Shown here: in pieces, positions 1 to 8,869 of the stretch
Layout of the letters: each line of letters starts with the position of its first letter
Numbering within the stretch: position 1 is the first letter of the stretch
IMG/VR virus record: IMGVR_UViG_3300017971_000185
Coordinates: 62,001-126,000 of that record
Direction: 5' to 3' (one strand)
Source of the DNA: a virus
DNA: 64,000 nucleotides
Notes under the pieces: generated by a model
Seen by the model: the letters and a program-made list of their open reading frames with translations, nothing else
Databases searched by the model: none
What the model was told of the DNA's origin: nothing
Program-made: the position numbers and the translations under genes

Positions 1-141
1 CAGTCCAACATTCGACCGGTGGAGGATCTGCTCGGAGTCCAGAATCCGTCGACTGCGGTAGAGGATCTGGGGCTCGGATTGCGGTCTTTCCGCGACCCGT
101 TCTTCAAGGTCTACGCGGGCACCTACGAGAAGCTCAAGTAG
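1..141 (+). CDS. 3' end of an unrecognised gene (partial)
   Basis: An open frame runs in from the left edge and stops at TAG 139-141, giving the last 46 residues of a protein ending in KVYAGTYEKLK. The tail contains a run reading VEDLLG...VEDLGLGLRSFRDPFF, which has no motif I recognise. It lies just upstream of the zinc-ribbon and sheath genes on the same strand, so it is probably a virion structural or head-tail joining gene, but that is only inferred from position. Confidence 0.6.
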   Translation, partial: QSNIRPVEDLLGVQNPSTAVEDLGLGLRSFRDPFFKVYAGTYEKLK

Positions 142-162
142 TGCGCGTCCCTCGCTAGGTCG

Positions 163-170
163 CCTATATC
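163..170 (+). promoter_or_regulatory. CCTATAKC motif, copy 1 (candidate late -10-like element)
   Basis: CCTATATC lies in the 55-nt gap between the upstream gene and the zinc-ribbon gene, 27 nt before its start. The same octamer (K = T or G) lies in three other short gaps ahead of structural genes, at 14617, 45318 and 51454. I see no shared -35-like partner, so the promoter role is a guess based on placement. Confidence 0.3.
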
Positions 171-196
171 CCACACAAAGTAGGCGGAGGTCTATC

Positions 197-676
197 CTGC
201 CGATCTACGAATACCACTGCACGGGTTGTGGGCTCCACTTCGAGAGGATGCGCCCGGCGAAGAAGGCTGAGGAAGCCGTCAATTGCCTGAGTTGCGGTGG
301 GTCCGTACAAGCACAACTTTCGGCTCCCGAGTTTGCATTTTCGCACGCGCCGGATGGCGCAGGTCCGCAGAACACGGGAGTCAGCGGCTTGGATCTTGAG
401 GTTGATCGGGTGATCGGCCGAGAGGCGGAGCAGCAGTGGGCCAAGGTAGCTGCGCGCCAAGACCGCAAGCATCAGGTTCTTGCGGCCAATCCCGGCGCGA
501 CCGGCTTCGATTTGAGCCGGACCCCGGACGGCGATTACCGCGTCATGCAGCCCGACGAACGGAAGGCTGCGGAGACTGCGCGAGGTCTCCATCAAGAGGC
601 TCAAAGTGAGATCTTGAAGACCAAGAAAGGGAAGGATTGGCTCGCGTCACGAGTGACGGGAGCGGCTGGCCCCTGA
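197..676 (+). CDS. FmdB-family zinc-ribbon protein, probable CTG start
   Basis: Protein of 159 residues starting (M)PIYEYHCTGCG, the hallmark N-terminus of the FmdB/Zn-ribbon_8 family, followed by a second pair CLSCG at about residue 36. The two CxxC pairs would bind one zinc. The rest (residues 50-159) is charged, helical-looking and unrecognised. The only codon that gives the canonical start is CTG at 197-199, preceded by GGAGG at 186-190 with a 6-nt spacing. The first in-frame ATG, at 248, would lose the first CxxC pair. The gene sits between an unknown gene and the sheath gene. Small FmdB-like ribbons occur in phage structural clusters, but their role is not established. Confidence 0.75.
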   Translation: MPIYEYHCTGCGLHFERMRPAKKAEEAVNCLSCGGSVQAQLSAPEFAFSHAPDGAGPQNTGVSGLDLEVDRVIGREAEQQWAKVAARQDRKHQVLAANPGATGFDLSRTPDGDYRVMQPDERKAAETARGLHQEAQSEILKTKKGKDWLASRVTGAAGP

Positions 677-938
677 GTCAGCAGTCATGCCTCTCCGCGA
701 GGAGAGTGCCAGATAAGAACACACAGATCAGACCCATACGCAGATGACTCTGGGACGAGGCACCGCACGCCTCACACGACCGCGCCTTCGGGCTGCCAGA
801 TAAGAACGCACACATAAGTCGCAGAAGCAGAAACAGACCCAGATGAGGACAGGCTGTTCGCAGCCGCATTTCTGACTGCAACCAGGCGGGTTCACCCGAC
901 AGGGAGAATTTACCCGCAACCAAAACTCAGAGGTTCCA
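677..938 (+). other. Leader region upstream of the sheath gene, with short direct repeats
   Basis: No gene is visible in these 262 nt. A direct repeat beginning GCCAGATAAGAAC and continuing with a CACA run occurs at 708-727 and 795-814. CAGACCCA-type words recur at 730-736 and 834-844. CAGACCCAGAT at 834-844 also occurs in the leader at 14645-14655, ahead of another tail gene. This may be a leader or promoter region for the sheath gene. The ribosome site is AGAGG just before ATG 939. Confidence 0.5.
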
Positions 939-3900
939 ATGCCAGACGGCACCCAGATTCCTGGTCACATTTACGCGCCCCCCAACGTCTACGTCGAGAC
1001 TCAGACTGACACGCCGGTTCAAGCACCGATTCAGGGTGTTCGCATTCCGGTGTTCATCGGCACGGGCAACGAGGTTCTGACTCAGACGGATCTCGCGGTG
1101 GTTCGCGGGTCGTCTTCCAGTGTTGACCAGCAGGTTCCGCAGGAGGACATGACCGGCCGCGCGGTTGTCGCAATTCTGGCTTCCGGCGAGGTCGTCCTGG
1201 GTGACTTCGATGGTGATCGGCGGCTCATCCAGGTGCGCAATTATCCCATCGTCACGGGCGACGGGACGGGTACCACGGCGACGGATGCAGCCAGCATCCA
1301 GGTGACGATCAACGGGCAGCCTGACGTGGTTTTGAACGTCCAGGGGGACAGAGGGGTGCTTGAGCTTTCGACGGCTCCAGGGCTCCATGACGACGTGAGA
1401 TGCACGTATTTCTTCAACCGGACCGACACGCTGATCACGGACGACGTGAGCGATCAGGTGACTGCGGATCCCGCGCTCATTTACGGGAGCGGCGAGGAAC
1501 CCGCAGGCGGCTACGACATCACGGTGGACAACAATGAGTTGATCCTGACCATCGATGGCGTCGAGACCACCATCAGCCTGGGGACGCCGGGCGTGAAGCC
1601 CGCAGCTACCGTGGTCTCGTTGATCAACGGAGCGGCCTCTTCTACGTCTCTTGTGGCTTCGCTCTACACCACGAATTTCGGCGGCACTGCCATCCAATTC
1701 GTGGCCGACGAAAACCTCATCGTTGGTGCCGGTACGGCCAACACACTTCTTGGTCTGACCACGGGTGACGCGACCAATCGGCGCTCGACGTTCTACACAT
1801 TCCAGGGTCCGATCGTTGACGGTTCCAACGGAGGAATCACGACCACGGACACCGGGAAGGTGACGGTCCGCGTCAACAATGTCCAGGTCATCCCCACGTC
1901 CGTCAATGGATCGACGCGAGCGGTGACGTTGCCCTTTGCTCCGGCTGCTGGCTCGACCGTCACCATCGAGTACTTTTTCAATAGTTGGCAAGATACCTTC
2001 GACTATCTGGCGAACATCAACCTCACGGAGATCACCCGAGTCGGCATCGTTCCGGGGAACAGCGATTTCGTGCAGGGTGCGGACTTCGTGCTCAAGGATG
2101 ATGTCATTGTCTGGGGTACGTCGGTTCTCATCACTTCGGGTGTTCACACCGAAGGAAGCACGTACTTCGGTGGAGATGGAGGCCAGGTCAGCGCGCTCTT
2201 GGTGGATGCGCAGACGTACTTGGAGGAAGCCACTCCTGTCACGGATGCGACGGTCAGCCCGCCAGTTACGAGTCGGACGAAATTCGACCTTCCGTTCCAG
2301 CCCACGACGGGCAACGGACGCAACACGCCGATCGGGTTGAGTCTGTTCCAGACGGTCAGCAACAACCGTATCGATCTTCCGACCAATCGCCCGGATCTGG
2401 TGATCGCCTATTGGGGCTTCTCGGTCGAGGATGCTTTGCAGCGTGGTCCGGTGGACGTGACAGCGGTCGAGGGAACCAGGATCACTTTGAAGGATCCCGT
2501 GGACGTGGGTGCAACGGTCTACGCCACGTTCTACTACAACACGCTCGTAGATGAGGAGTACAGCCTGGTTTGTGACGTGGCTGGTGCTTCGGGCATTGGT
2601 ACCTATTTCATCCAAGACTCGAATAGCAACGACATGTTCACGCCGCGGTTTGGCGTGAAGGGGGCTGCGCTCACGGGCATCACCATCCAATTCCCGAGCG
2701 GCAGCGAGCTAACCCCGGACGTGCGTTTCGAGAGTGGTACGGACGGTCCGGTCGAGGAGACGGTCACGGTCTCGTTCGCGAGCATCGATGACACGATTGC
2801 GAAGTACAGCGTGCCCGGATCGGGACCGTACTTCACGATCGAGGATGCCTCTGATCATGCACGTTTCTTGATCGACGGCACGGCACCGACTGGTGGCGGA
2901 GCGGGAATCGATCTTGCCCGTGTGGACGGAATCACCGGCTTGGGCGTGTCGGCCAGCTTGCTGGGCGAGGAGATCGAGTATGACGTAGCCTCGGGCAGCA
3001 CGACCTACGACATTACGGCCGGGACCAACGACGAGGTTTCGGTCACGGTCGATGATGTGCTCATTACGTCGATCGCTGCGGCAGGAACGGGTGTCAACGC
3101 GGACAACTACGTTGACGCGCTCAATGCTTTCGCCAAGCTGCAACAGTTTGCTCCGTTCTACACGGCACAGACACGTTTCGTGGGGTCGACGGTCATTACT
3201 GCCGGCGAGTACGACACTTTGGTCATGCACTACAATGGTGCTGTGGCAGGCCCATCGGGTGCGATCACGGCGATCATTCCGCCGCTGACCTACGCCAGCC
3301 CCATGGCTCTGGCAACGGCTCTGGATGGAGTGATTGCAGCCGCAGTCGGTGGTTTGGGTCCGGCGTTTGCCGGGTTGGCGATCAACGTTACTGTGGATGC
3401 CAATAGCCGGCTCCGATTCACGTTGCAGGCGGCGACGGGAGACATCGGCACTTTCGCGGCCGGTGGTGTCATCACCGTGGCGTTAGTGCCGGTCGTGGGT
3501 GACCAGATCATCTTCACGGATTGGGCTGGGAACCAGGCAGCACTCACGGCAGATACGGCCACAACGCCAGGCGGCAACAACTTCGACGTGTCGTCCGGTG
3601 TGGCAGCCACGATCGCTGGTCAGATCGCTATAGCGATTCAAGATGTGACGAACAACGTGGCTTCGATCGTGACCACGACGGGCGCTGTTGGTGTGACGAT
3701 TCCAGTGGTGCCAACTGTTCCGGGTACGCTCGGAAACCGGGTCGTCATGGCCGAATCCGCCGCAACTCCGGCAACCTTCACGTTCGTACAGCCTTCGGGC
3801 GCGACGGACTTGGCAGGTGGCTATTTGGAGTTTGCGGACGCACCGACGCTTGCCAGCGATTTCGCGATTCTGGCAGGCATCAGCGTGGCTCCGGCACCGG

Positions 3901-6278
3901 GAGGATTGCAGACCAAGTTGCTCAACGGAGACATCGCTCGGCGCTTCTCGGTAGCGGGCGGTTCCGGTGCGCTTATCTACGATCGCATCATTCTCCGCAA
4001 CCGCATCATGCCTGGATCGGGCAGCGTGGCCGGGCCTTCCCAGCTTGCGCAGACAGAGCTACGCATCGAGGGGAACAATGCGATCACGGAGACGGGTCTC
4101 CAGCCCAACGACGCTGGGTTGGCGGCGATGGGGGCGGTCGTGCAGCCAGCGACGCTGTTTGGCGAAGTGGGGTTTGTCAGCGGTCAGGTGCCGACAGGCG
4201 CCTACGGGGATGCTCGCGACGGGCAGCCGGTGGTGACGTTCTTCGCAGACGGAGGCACACAGCCGCAGAACAACGTGTTCAAGATCAACATCGATGGCAT
4301 CATGGTGAACGTCACGTTCACGGATGCTGCGGGTGTGGTCATTCCGGCTGGCGGCACAGCAGACGTACCGTTGGGGCCGGGAACGATCGCGAACACGATT
4401 CTGGCACAGCTAGACGCCGCCGCAGTGGCGGCTGGGTTGCCCGCGGGCACGTTCTTGCCAGAAGGCGCTGGTATTCGGATCGTGAGCGGCACGTCTCGCG
4501 TGTCCTCAGCGATCACGGTTGGAGCCGGGAATGCCAACGATGTGTTGGGATTCTCGTCTGGCGGCACGGCGGCACGGACGGAGGTAGAGCCCGAGCAGAT
4601 TGCTTCGGCTCTCATGGCGCATCACGACGCAACGGTATCGGCCAAGCTCCTGAGCTACTCCTCGCCAGGAGTGACCTACTTCGCTGGCTTGGCTCTTGCT
4701 GGTGTCATCAGGGATGCGGCGAATGCCGAATTCCTGTACCTCCAGAGTCAGGCGAGCACGGTCGGAGGTCTGGGTCTGTCGAGCAGCATTGCGCTGCTAC
4801 AGCCCACGGTTGGAAACGGTAGCTGGCTGCTTCCAGGCACGGGCATCAATGCCGAGGTTGGTGACGGCGCATCCGGTGAGGAAGGCTTCAACGGATACTA
4901 CGTCACATCGTCCGATCCGACAGACGGGTCCGGGTCAGCGAACACGTCGAGGCTCAACAACGGAGTGGGTCAAGATGGCGTGATCGGCCAGACGTATCGA
5001 GATACCGTCACGGGTCTCACGTTCACGGTTCTGGCACGTGAGGGTGGCGGGGTGTACCCGACTGGTGTGGGTGCAACCTTCACTTTCGAGGTACGCAATA
5101 AGGTCATCACGGACAGCAACCTTCCGGTCAACACAATCCCCGGAATCGAGCTTTTGGTGACGAACACCACTGGCGTCGCGGTCGGGGACACGGCTGTGGT
5201 CGATACGATCGAGCGCGGGGGCAGCGAGCCTGCCGTGGGCGATCTCTACTACGCGACCTACAACTACCAAAAGGAAAGTTTCGACACTGGCTTGTACACA
5301 CGGCTGGCAACGATCGAGCGTGTGTTTGGTGCAACATCGCCAGAGCATCTTCTGTCCCTGGCGGCGTATGTGTCGATCATCAACGGGGCGGTTGTCGTTG
5401 GGCTCAAACAGGTTCCCAAGCAGCCCAACAGCAATCAGGGCAGTATCACGGACTACTTCGATGCCGTGGACGATGTGCGTGGAGTCCTCCCAGGTGGGGC
5501 GAGGCTCAGCACGCTCACTCCGTTGCGTGGAGACTCGGAGGAGCTATTCCAGAAGATCAGTCAGCATGTTGATCTCCAGTCCAGCATCCGGCTGCGATCG
5601 GAGAGAACCTCGATCTTTGGCGTTTCCTCGGGGACGCAGCCCTCGGCTGCGGGAGACCTGGCCGAGTTGCTGGGCAACACCCGGATGAGGATGGTCTACC
5701 CAGACATCGCCAAGATCACGCTGACCGATGCGGTGAACAACGACAAGCAATTCCTGGTTGACGGCACGATTCTCTCGGCGGCAATGGCAGGAAACCGAGC
5801 AAGCCCGAACATCGACGTGGCAACGCCATGGACACGGGCACGATTGCTCGGGTTCGATGAGCTTGCTCGTATCCTCGATGCGGTCGAGCAGAATCAGGTT
5901 GCCGTGCGCGGCGTGACGATCTTGGAGGATCGCCGTCCGGCAATCAGTGTGCGCCATGGGCTCACGACGGATGTCACCAACGTCCTGACCAAGACCCCAA
6001 CCGTGATGACGATTGCGGATGAGGTACAGCAGCAGACTCGCGTGACGCTGGACAGGTTCATCGGGGTCAAATTCCTGCCCGGTATCCTGAATCAGATCGA
6101 AGGTCGCCTGACCTTCATGCTCAAGGGGCTCATCGCGGCGGAGATCATCGCTGCCTTCACTGGAGTGCAGGCTCAGACAACGAGTGATCCAACGGTGGTT
6201 GCGGTCGAAGCATGGTATCAGCCTGTTTTCCCGCTACTATACATCATCGTCACCTTCAACCTCCGCTCAGTTTTGTGA
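939..6278 (+). CDS. Giant tail sheath protein
   Basis: Protein of 1779 residues. The N-terminus (YAPPNVYVETQTDTPVQ) matches the start of contractile tail sheaths. The last ~320 residues look like the conserved sheath core: LSLAAYVSIINGA at about 1471, MVYPDIAKITLTD, an AMAGNRASPNIDVATPW stretch (sheaths have the VAG..A..D..G.W pattern here), VRGVTILED, and the C-terminal domain ending VEAWYQPVFPLLYIIVTFNLRSVL in pieces. Usual sheaths are roughly 400-700 residues, so about 1000 extra residues are inserted, rich in beta-sandwich-like modules (about residues 185-270, 850-960 and 1105-1210). AGAGG precedes ATG 939. The sheath would contract to drive the tube through the envelope. The last codons appear recoded by the adjacent element (see 8870-8906). 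Confidence 0.8.
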   Translation: MPDGTQIPGHIYAPPNVYVETQTDTPVQAPIQGVRIPVFIGTGNEVLTQTDLAVVRGSSSSVDQQVPQEDMTGRAVVAILASGEVVLGDFDGDRRLIQVRNYPIVTGDGTGTTATDAASIQVTINGQPDVVLNVQGDRGVLELSTAPGLHDDVRCTYFFNRTDTLITDDVSDQVTADPALIYGSGEEPAGGYDITVDNNELILTIDGVETTISLGTPGVKPAATVVSLINGAASSTSLVASLYTTNFGGTAIQFVADENLIVGAGTANTLLGLTTGDATNRRSTFYTFQGPIVDGSNGGITTTDTGKVTVRVNNVQVIPTSVNGSTRAVTLPFAPAAGSTVTIEYFFNSWQDTFDYLANINLTEITRVGIVPGNSDFVQGADFVLKDDVIVWGTSVLITSGVHTEGSTYFGGDGGQVSALLVDAQTYLEEATPVTDATVSPPVTSRTKFDLPFQPTTGNGRNTPIGLSLFQTVSNNRIDLPTNRPDLVIAYWGFSVEDALQRGPVDVTAVEGTRITLKDPVDVGATVYATFYYNTLVDEEYSLVCDVAGASGIGTYFIQDSNSNDMFTPRFGVKGAALTGITIQFPSGSELTPDVRFESGTDGPVEETVTVSFASIDDTIAKYSVPGSGPYFTIEDASDHARFLIDGTAPTGGGAGIDLARVDGITGLGVSASLLGEEIEYDVASGSTTYDITAGTNDEVSVTVDDVLITSIAAAGTGVNADNYVDALNAFAKLQQFAPFYTAQTRFVGSTVITAGEYDTLVMHYNGAVAGPSGAITAIIPPLTYASPMALATALDGVIAAAVGGLGPAFAGLAINVTVDANSRLRFTLQAATGDIGTFAAGGVITVALVPVVGDQIIFTDWAGNQAALTADTATTPGGNNFDVSSGVAATIAGQIAIAIQDVTNNVASIVTTTGAVGVTIPVVPTVPGTLGNRVVMAESAATPATFTFVQPSGATDLAGGYLEFADAPTLASDFAILAGISVAPAPGGLQTKLLNGDIARRFSVAGGSGALIYDRIILRNRIMPGSGSVAGPSQLAQTELRIEGNNAITETGLQPNDAGLAAMGAVVQPATLFGEVGFVSGQVPTGAYGDARDGQPVVTFFADGGTQPQNNVFKINIDGIMVNVTFTDAAGVVIPAGGTADVPLGPGTIANTILAQLDAAAVAAGLPAGTFLPEGAGIRIVSGTSRVSSAITVGAGNANDVLGFSSGGTAARTEVEPEQIASALMAHHDATVSAKLLSYSSPGVTYFAGLALAGVIRDAANAEFLYLQSQASTVGGLGLSSSIALLQPTVGNGSWLLPGTGINAEVGDGASGEEGFNGYYVTSSDPTDGSGSANTSRLNNGVGQDGVIGQTYRDTVTGLTFTVLAREGGGVYPTGVGATFTFEVRNKVITDSNLPVNTIPGIELLVTNTTGVAVGDTAVVDTIERGGSEPAVGDLYYATYNYQKESFDTGLYTRLATIERVFGATSPEHLLSLAAYVSIINGAVVVGLKQVPKQPNSNQGSITDYFDAVDDVRGVLPGGARLSTLTPLRGDSEELFQKISQHVDLQSSIRLRSERTSIFGVSSGTQPSAAGDLAELLGNTRMRMVYPDIAKITLTDAVNNDKQFLVDGTILSAAMAGNRASPNIDVATPWTRARLLGFDELARILDAVEQNQVAVRGVTILEDRRPAISVRHGLTTDVTNVLTKTPTVMTIADEVQQQTRVTLDRFIGVKFLPGILNQIEGRLTFMLKGLIAAEIIAAFTGVQAQTTSDPTVVAVEAWYQPVFPLLYIIVTFNLRSVL

Positions 6279-6279
6279 G

Positions 6280-6304
6280 GTACACTAGCGCTCTAGGCTA
6301 GTAC
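6280..6304 (+). other. Inverted repeat just after the present sheath stop
   Basis: CTAGC at 6285-6289 and GCTAG at 6297-6301 form a stem extended outward to GTAC on both sides with one bulged base. There is no T tract, so terminator activity is doubtful. It lies in the 80-nt gap between the sheath stop and the nuclease-methyltransferase gene. The strong hairpin that probably terminated the original sheath transcript is at 8921-8942. Confidence 0.4.
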
Positions 6305-6358
6305 AGAGCCCAAAAGCGGCGTTTGCCGTGGGGTCTGTGGTGGTGGTATGGTGGTGGT

Positions 6359-8542
6359 ATGGATGAGGAGATCTGTGCAGCCTTTCGGTCCGATCTGTCT
6401 TCTGCCGCGGTTGCTGAATCGTTGGGGGTTGGTCGACAGCGTGTTCTCAAAGTCTGGAAGGCTTCCTTTGGTGCCGGTGAGGTAAGAGCACGTGCGAATA
6501 GGCTTCGCTCTCGCCCCAAGAAAGAAGATCCTCAGCAACGGGCAGCAGCTCTGCCGTGGTTCGCTGAGGGTGTGGCAGTCAAGGAGGCTGCGCGAAGATT
6601 GGGTGTCCACTATCTCAAGGTTCAACGATGGTGGATCGAAGAGTTTGGAGAAGAAGTATATCGGAGTCGTGGAAAGCGTCTTCAAGCTGCGCGAACGGCA
6701 GCCAATAACCGTAGAGGATTGCCGAAGACGCAAACGGTTGTACGAGTCGCCTGTGAAGACTGCGGCACGGAACACGACCGTACAATGATGAGTTTGGCCA
6801 AGGCTGCGCGGCTCATTTGTCCAACGTGTAAGAGCAAGAAGCAAGATCCGCATGCGTGTCCGGTGTGTGGTTTTGTGTTCGAAGGCGCTCGGGGGTTGGC
6901 GTCTCATTTTCGGCATCAACGGAATTGCTCTGCGCATAAGGAGTATCGACGCAAGCAATGGGAAGTCCTGGCAAGTCGGACTGACGAGTACGTGACTTGC
7001 CAGGAGTGTGGCTTCGTAGGTCGGTCGATTTCGGCTCATATTCAAACACACGACCTAAATTGGAGGAGCTACACGCGTAAGTATCCTGGTGCTCCTCTGT
7101 ATTCGGCGATCTCAGAGGCACGGAGGCGTGCTCGTATCCGGGAAACACATGCCAGGTACGGATTCACATACGCGGACTTCAAGGCGTACCTGGATGACGA
7201 GCATCGTTTGATTGTGGCGGCTGCGGCTAAGGGATTGGGAGTTGCTCAAGATACGGTGCGGACATACGCGAAGAAACTAGACATCCCTACGCGGAATCGA
7301 TTGGCGTGGCAGCGAGAAGTCTTGCAGACGGTAGCTGATGTTTTGGGCGAAGCGTATAAGTGGGAATGGTCTGACGATCGTATTCGAAATCCCGAGACGG
7401 GGAGGTTACTGAATTATGACGGCTGTTTTCCCAAGTCAAAGGTGATCGTGGAGTGCCATGGAATTCAGCATTACCAGTTTGTTCCTCGATGGCACCGTCT
7501 TCCAGAGGAATTTGTCAAGTTGCGGGAGCGAGACGTTTACAAAAAAGAGCGAGCGGAGGAGCTTGGCTATACCGTGATCGAAGTGCGCTATGATGCAGAG
7601 GTATCTCGTGAGTTTTTCATGGAGTTGTTGCGAGCACCAAAGAAGAGTCGTCAGGCGGTGAAGGACAAGGCCGAGACAATTCTGCGGGAGCTACGGAGGG
7701 ATTGCTTTCCGTTTCCGGTGATCGATCCAGAGGAGACTCGGAGGGAGTTGGAAAGGCTACAACGGAAGCGCCTGAAGTTAGTTGACGGGATTATCGTTCC
7801 TCGTTCGTGGGTTGGGACCAAAGTCTGCAAAGCATATTTCCCCAATCTCTTCCAAGCCAGGTACAAGAATCAGCTATCGGCTGTAGAGGCGTGGAATTCG
7901 GATGAGAAGCTCCGGCTTGCTATCCTGACTCAACTAGACTCGTCGCATCCGACGACACCAGAACGAGTGCTTAAGGCGATTCTGATGCATCATCGGGTTC
8001 CTACGGTTTTCCGTCCAGCTTATGCTCGATACTTGTATGACCGCTACTGCCCGGAAGGCAAGACAACATGGGATCCTTGCGCAGGGTGGGGCGGGCGTCT
8101 CTTGGGCGCCGCAGCGGCGAATGTGAGATACATCGGAACGGAGATTGATGCTCTTACTGTCGAGGGGAATCGCAGGTTAGCTTCCGATCTGCGGCATGAC
8201 GCGGAGATCATTGAAGGGTCGGCATTGGGCGCGGACATCCCTCAGGTAGACTTTGTATTCACCTCTCCGCCCTACTATGACGTTGAGCAGTATTCAGACC
8301 ATCCTGAACAACCTCACATGCGATTTGGTTCCGAGGAGGATTGGGTAGAGGGGTTTCTCTTGCCTTTGGTCAGGAAGGCACGTTCTGTGCTGCCTCAAGG
8401 CTGCGCTATGGCTCTCAACCTCTCCGATGCCTTGCTAGGGCGTCTAGAAGAGTGCGCTTTTGATTGTGGTTTTGAGCTTGAGACCGTGGTTGGCTTTGAG
8501 CTTCCGAATGGAAAGGTTGCTCGGACAGCCGTTTACCGATAG
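6359..8542 (+). CDS. HTH / zinc-finger / PD-(D/E)xK nuclease / DNA methyltransferase fusion (putative homing element)
   Basis: Protein of 727 residues from ATG 6359; a TTG at 6323 would add 12 low-complexity residues (WGLWWWYGGG) and is less likely. Domains in order: two helix-turn-helix units (about 8-36, 64-97); zinc motifs C132xxC135/C154xxC157, C167xxC170 with H183, H186 and C190, and a MucR/Ros-like finger C214xxC217/H227, H231 followed by a KYPGAPL segment typical of phage homing proteins; a third HTH (about 268-310); a Vsr/DUF559-like nuclease core with D354, E365-C-H367, then ERD and VIEVRYD to about 412; a methyltransferase with motif I DPCAGWGGR (572-580), acceptor YIGTEID (591-597) and motif IV TSPPYYD (635-641), typical of amino-group (N4/N6) DNA methylases. 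The DNA looks less GC-rich than its neighbours by eye. It likely cuts and protects related DNA targets. Confidence 0.8.
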   Translation: MDEEICAAFRSDLSSAAVAESLGVGRQRVLKVWKASFGAGEVRARANRLRSRPKKEDPQQRAAALPWFAEGVAVKEAARRLGVHYLKVQRWWIEEFGEEVYRSRGKRLQAARTAANNRRGLPKTQTVVRVACEDCGTEHDRTMMSLAKAARLICPTCKSKKQDPHACPVCGFVFEGARGLASHFRHQRNCSAHKEYRRKQWEVLASRTDEYVTCQECGFVGRSISAHIQTHDLNWRSYTRKYPGAPLYSAISEARRRARIRETHARYGFTYADFKAYLDDEHRLIVAAAAKGLGVAQDTVRTYAKKLDIPTRNRLAWQREVLQTVADVLGEAYKWEWSDDRIRNPETGRLLNYDGCFPKSKVIVECHGIQHYQFVPRWHRLPEEFVKLRERDVYKKERAEELGYTVIEVRYDAEVSREFFMELLRAPKKSRQAVKDKAETILRELRRDCFPFPVIDPEETRRELERLQRKRLKLVDGIIVPRSWVGTKVCKAYFPNLFQARYKNQLSAVEAWNSDEKLRLAILTQLDSSHPTTPERVLKAILMHHRVPTVFRPAYARYLYDRYCPEGKTTWDPCAGWGGRLLGAAAANVRYIGTEIDALTVEGNRRLASDLRHDAEIIEGSALGADIPQVDFVFTSPPYYDVEQYSDHPEQPHMRFGSEEDWVEGFLLPLVRKARSVLPQGCAMALNLSDALLGRLEECAFDCGFELETVVGFELPNGKVARTAVYR

Positions 8543-8869
8543 TCGTTCTAGTCGTGTTTTCCCATCAGAGGATCGGGCTTCGTTGCAGAAGCGACGAAAC
8601 GGGGGCTTGCAAGAAGCCTCTTGCCAAGAGTCGTAGCCAGGTTCGGCGTATTCGCCAGCGAACCAGATCGCTTCGATTTGGCGTCGTCCTTGGGGCGTCT
8701 TGGCCGAACGAACGGCAGCTTGTAGGGCTGGGCGACACGTCATGGGAGCCATTGGGTGCTTTCTCAGCACATCGATGGCGTGGTGTTTCGCAACTACGGC
8801 CGAAGCCCAAGGGCGGTATCGATTCCCGTCCTTGGGCTGTCACGCCATTGTCGGGTTAGTTGAAGTCAC
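8543..8869. other. Gap after the nuclease-methyltransferase gene
   Basis: No convincing complete gene. On the minus strand an open frame from ATG 8752 reads RSAKTPQGRRQIEAIWFAGE then YAEPGYDSW and looks protein-like, but it runs antisense into the methyltransferase gene and ends at 8444. It may be a small minus-strand gene truncated by the insertion. The right part of the gap is the 71-nt repeat at 8799-8869. No tRNA-like fold or strong promoter is apparent. Confidence 0.4.
8799..8869. repeat. 71-nt direct repeat, copy 1 (includes hairpin 8804-8838)
   Basis: Matches 9907-9977 at 68 of 71 positions, offset 1108 nt. It contains an inverted repeat AGCCCAAGG (8804-8812) / CCTTGGGCT (8830-8838) around a 17-nt loop, and ends with the antisense of GTGACTTCAACTAA, the last codons (DFN-stop) of the DUF932 gene. 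A further short match at the same offset lies at 8907-8920 versus 10015-10028 (13 of 14), so the two loci share both flanks around an unrelated 37-nt core. Confidence 0.85.

Noticed and set aside
927-2690. Long minus-strand open frame (587 codons) antisense to the sheath gene
   Set aside because: It is Arg/His/Asp-rich, the usual composition of an antisense frame in GC-rich DNA, and lacks domains. The plus-strand sheath explains the region.
8444-8752. Minus-strand open frame with protein-like residues (IEAIWFAGEYAEPGYD)
   Set aside because: Its second half is antisense to the methyltransferase C-terminus and it has no good ribosome site. At best a truncated remnant; mentioned in the gap entry only.
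6279-8869. Group I intron or intein at the sheath 3' end
   Set aside because: The sheath frame is complete and ends with its own stop before the insert, and no splicing of the relic is needed to restore the protein.
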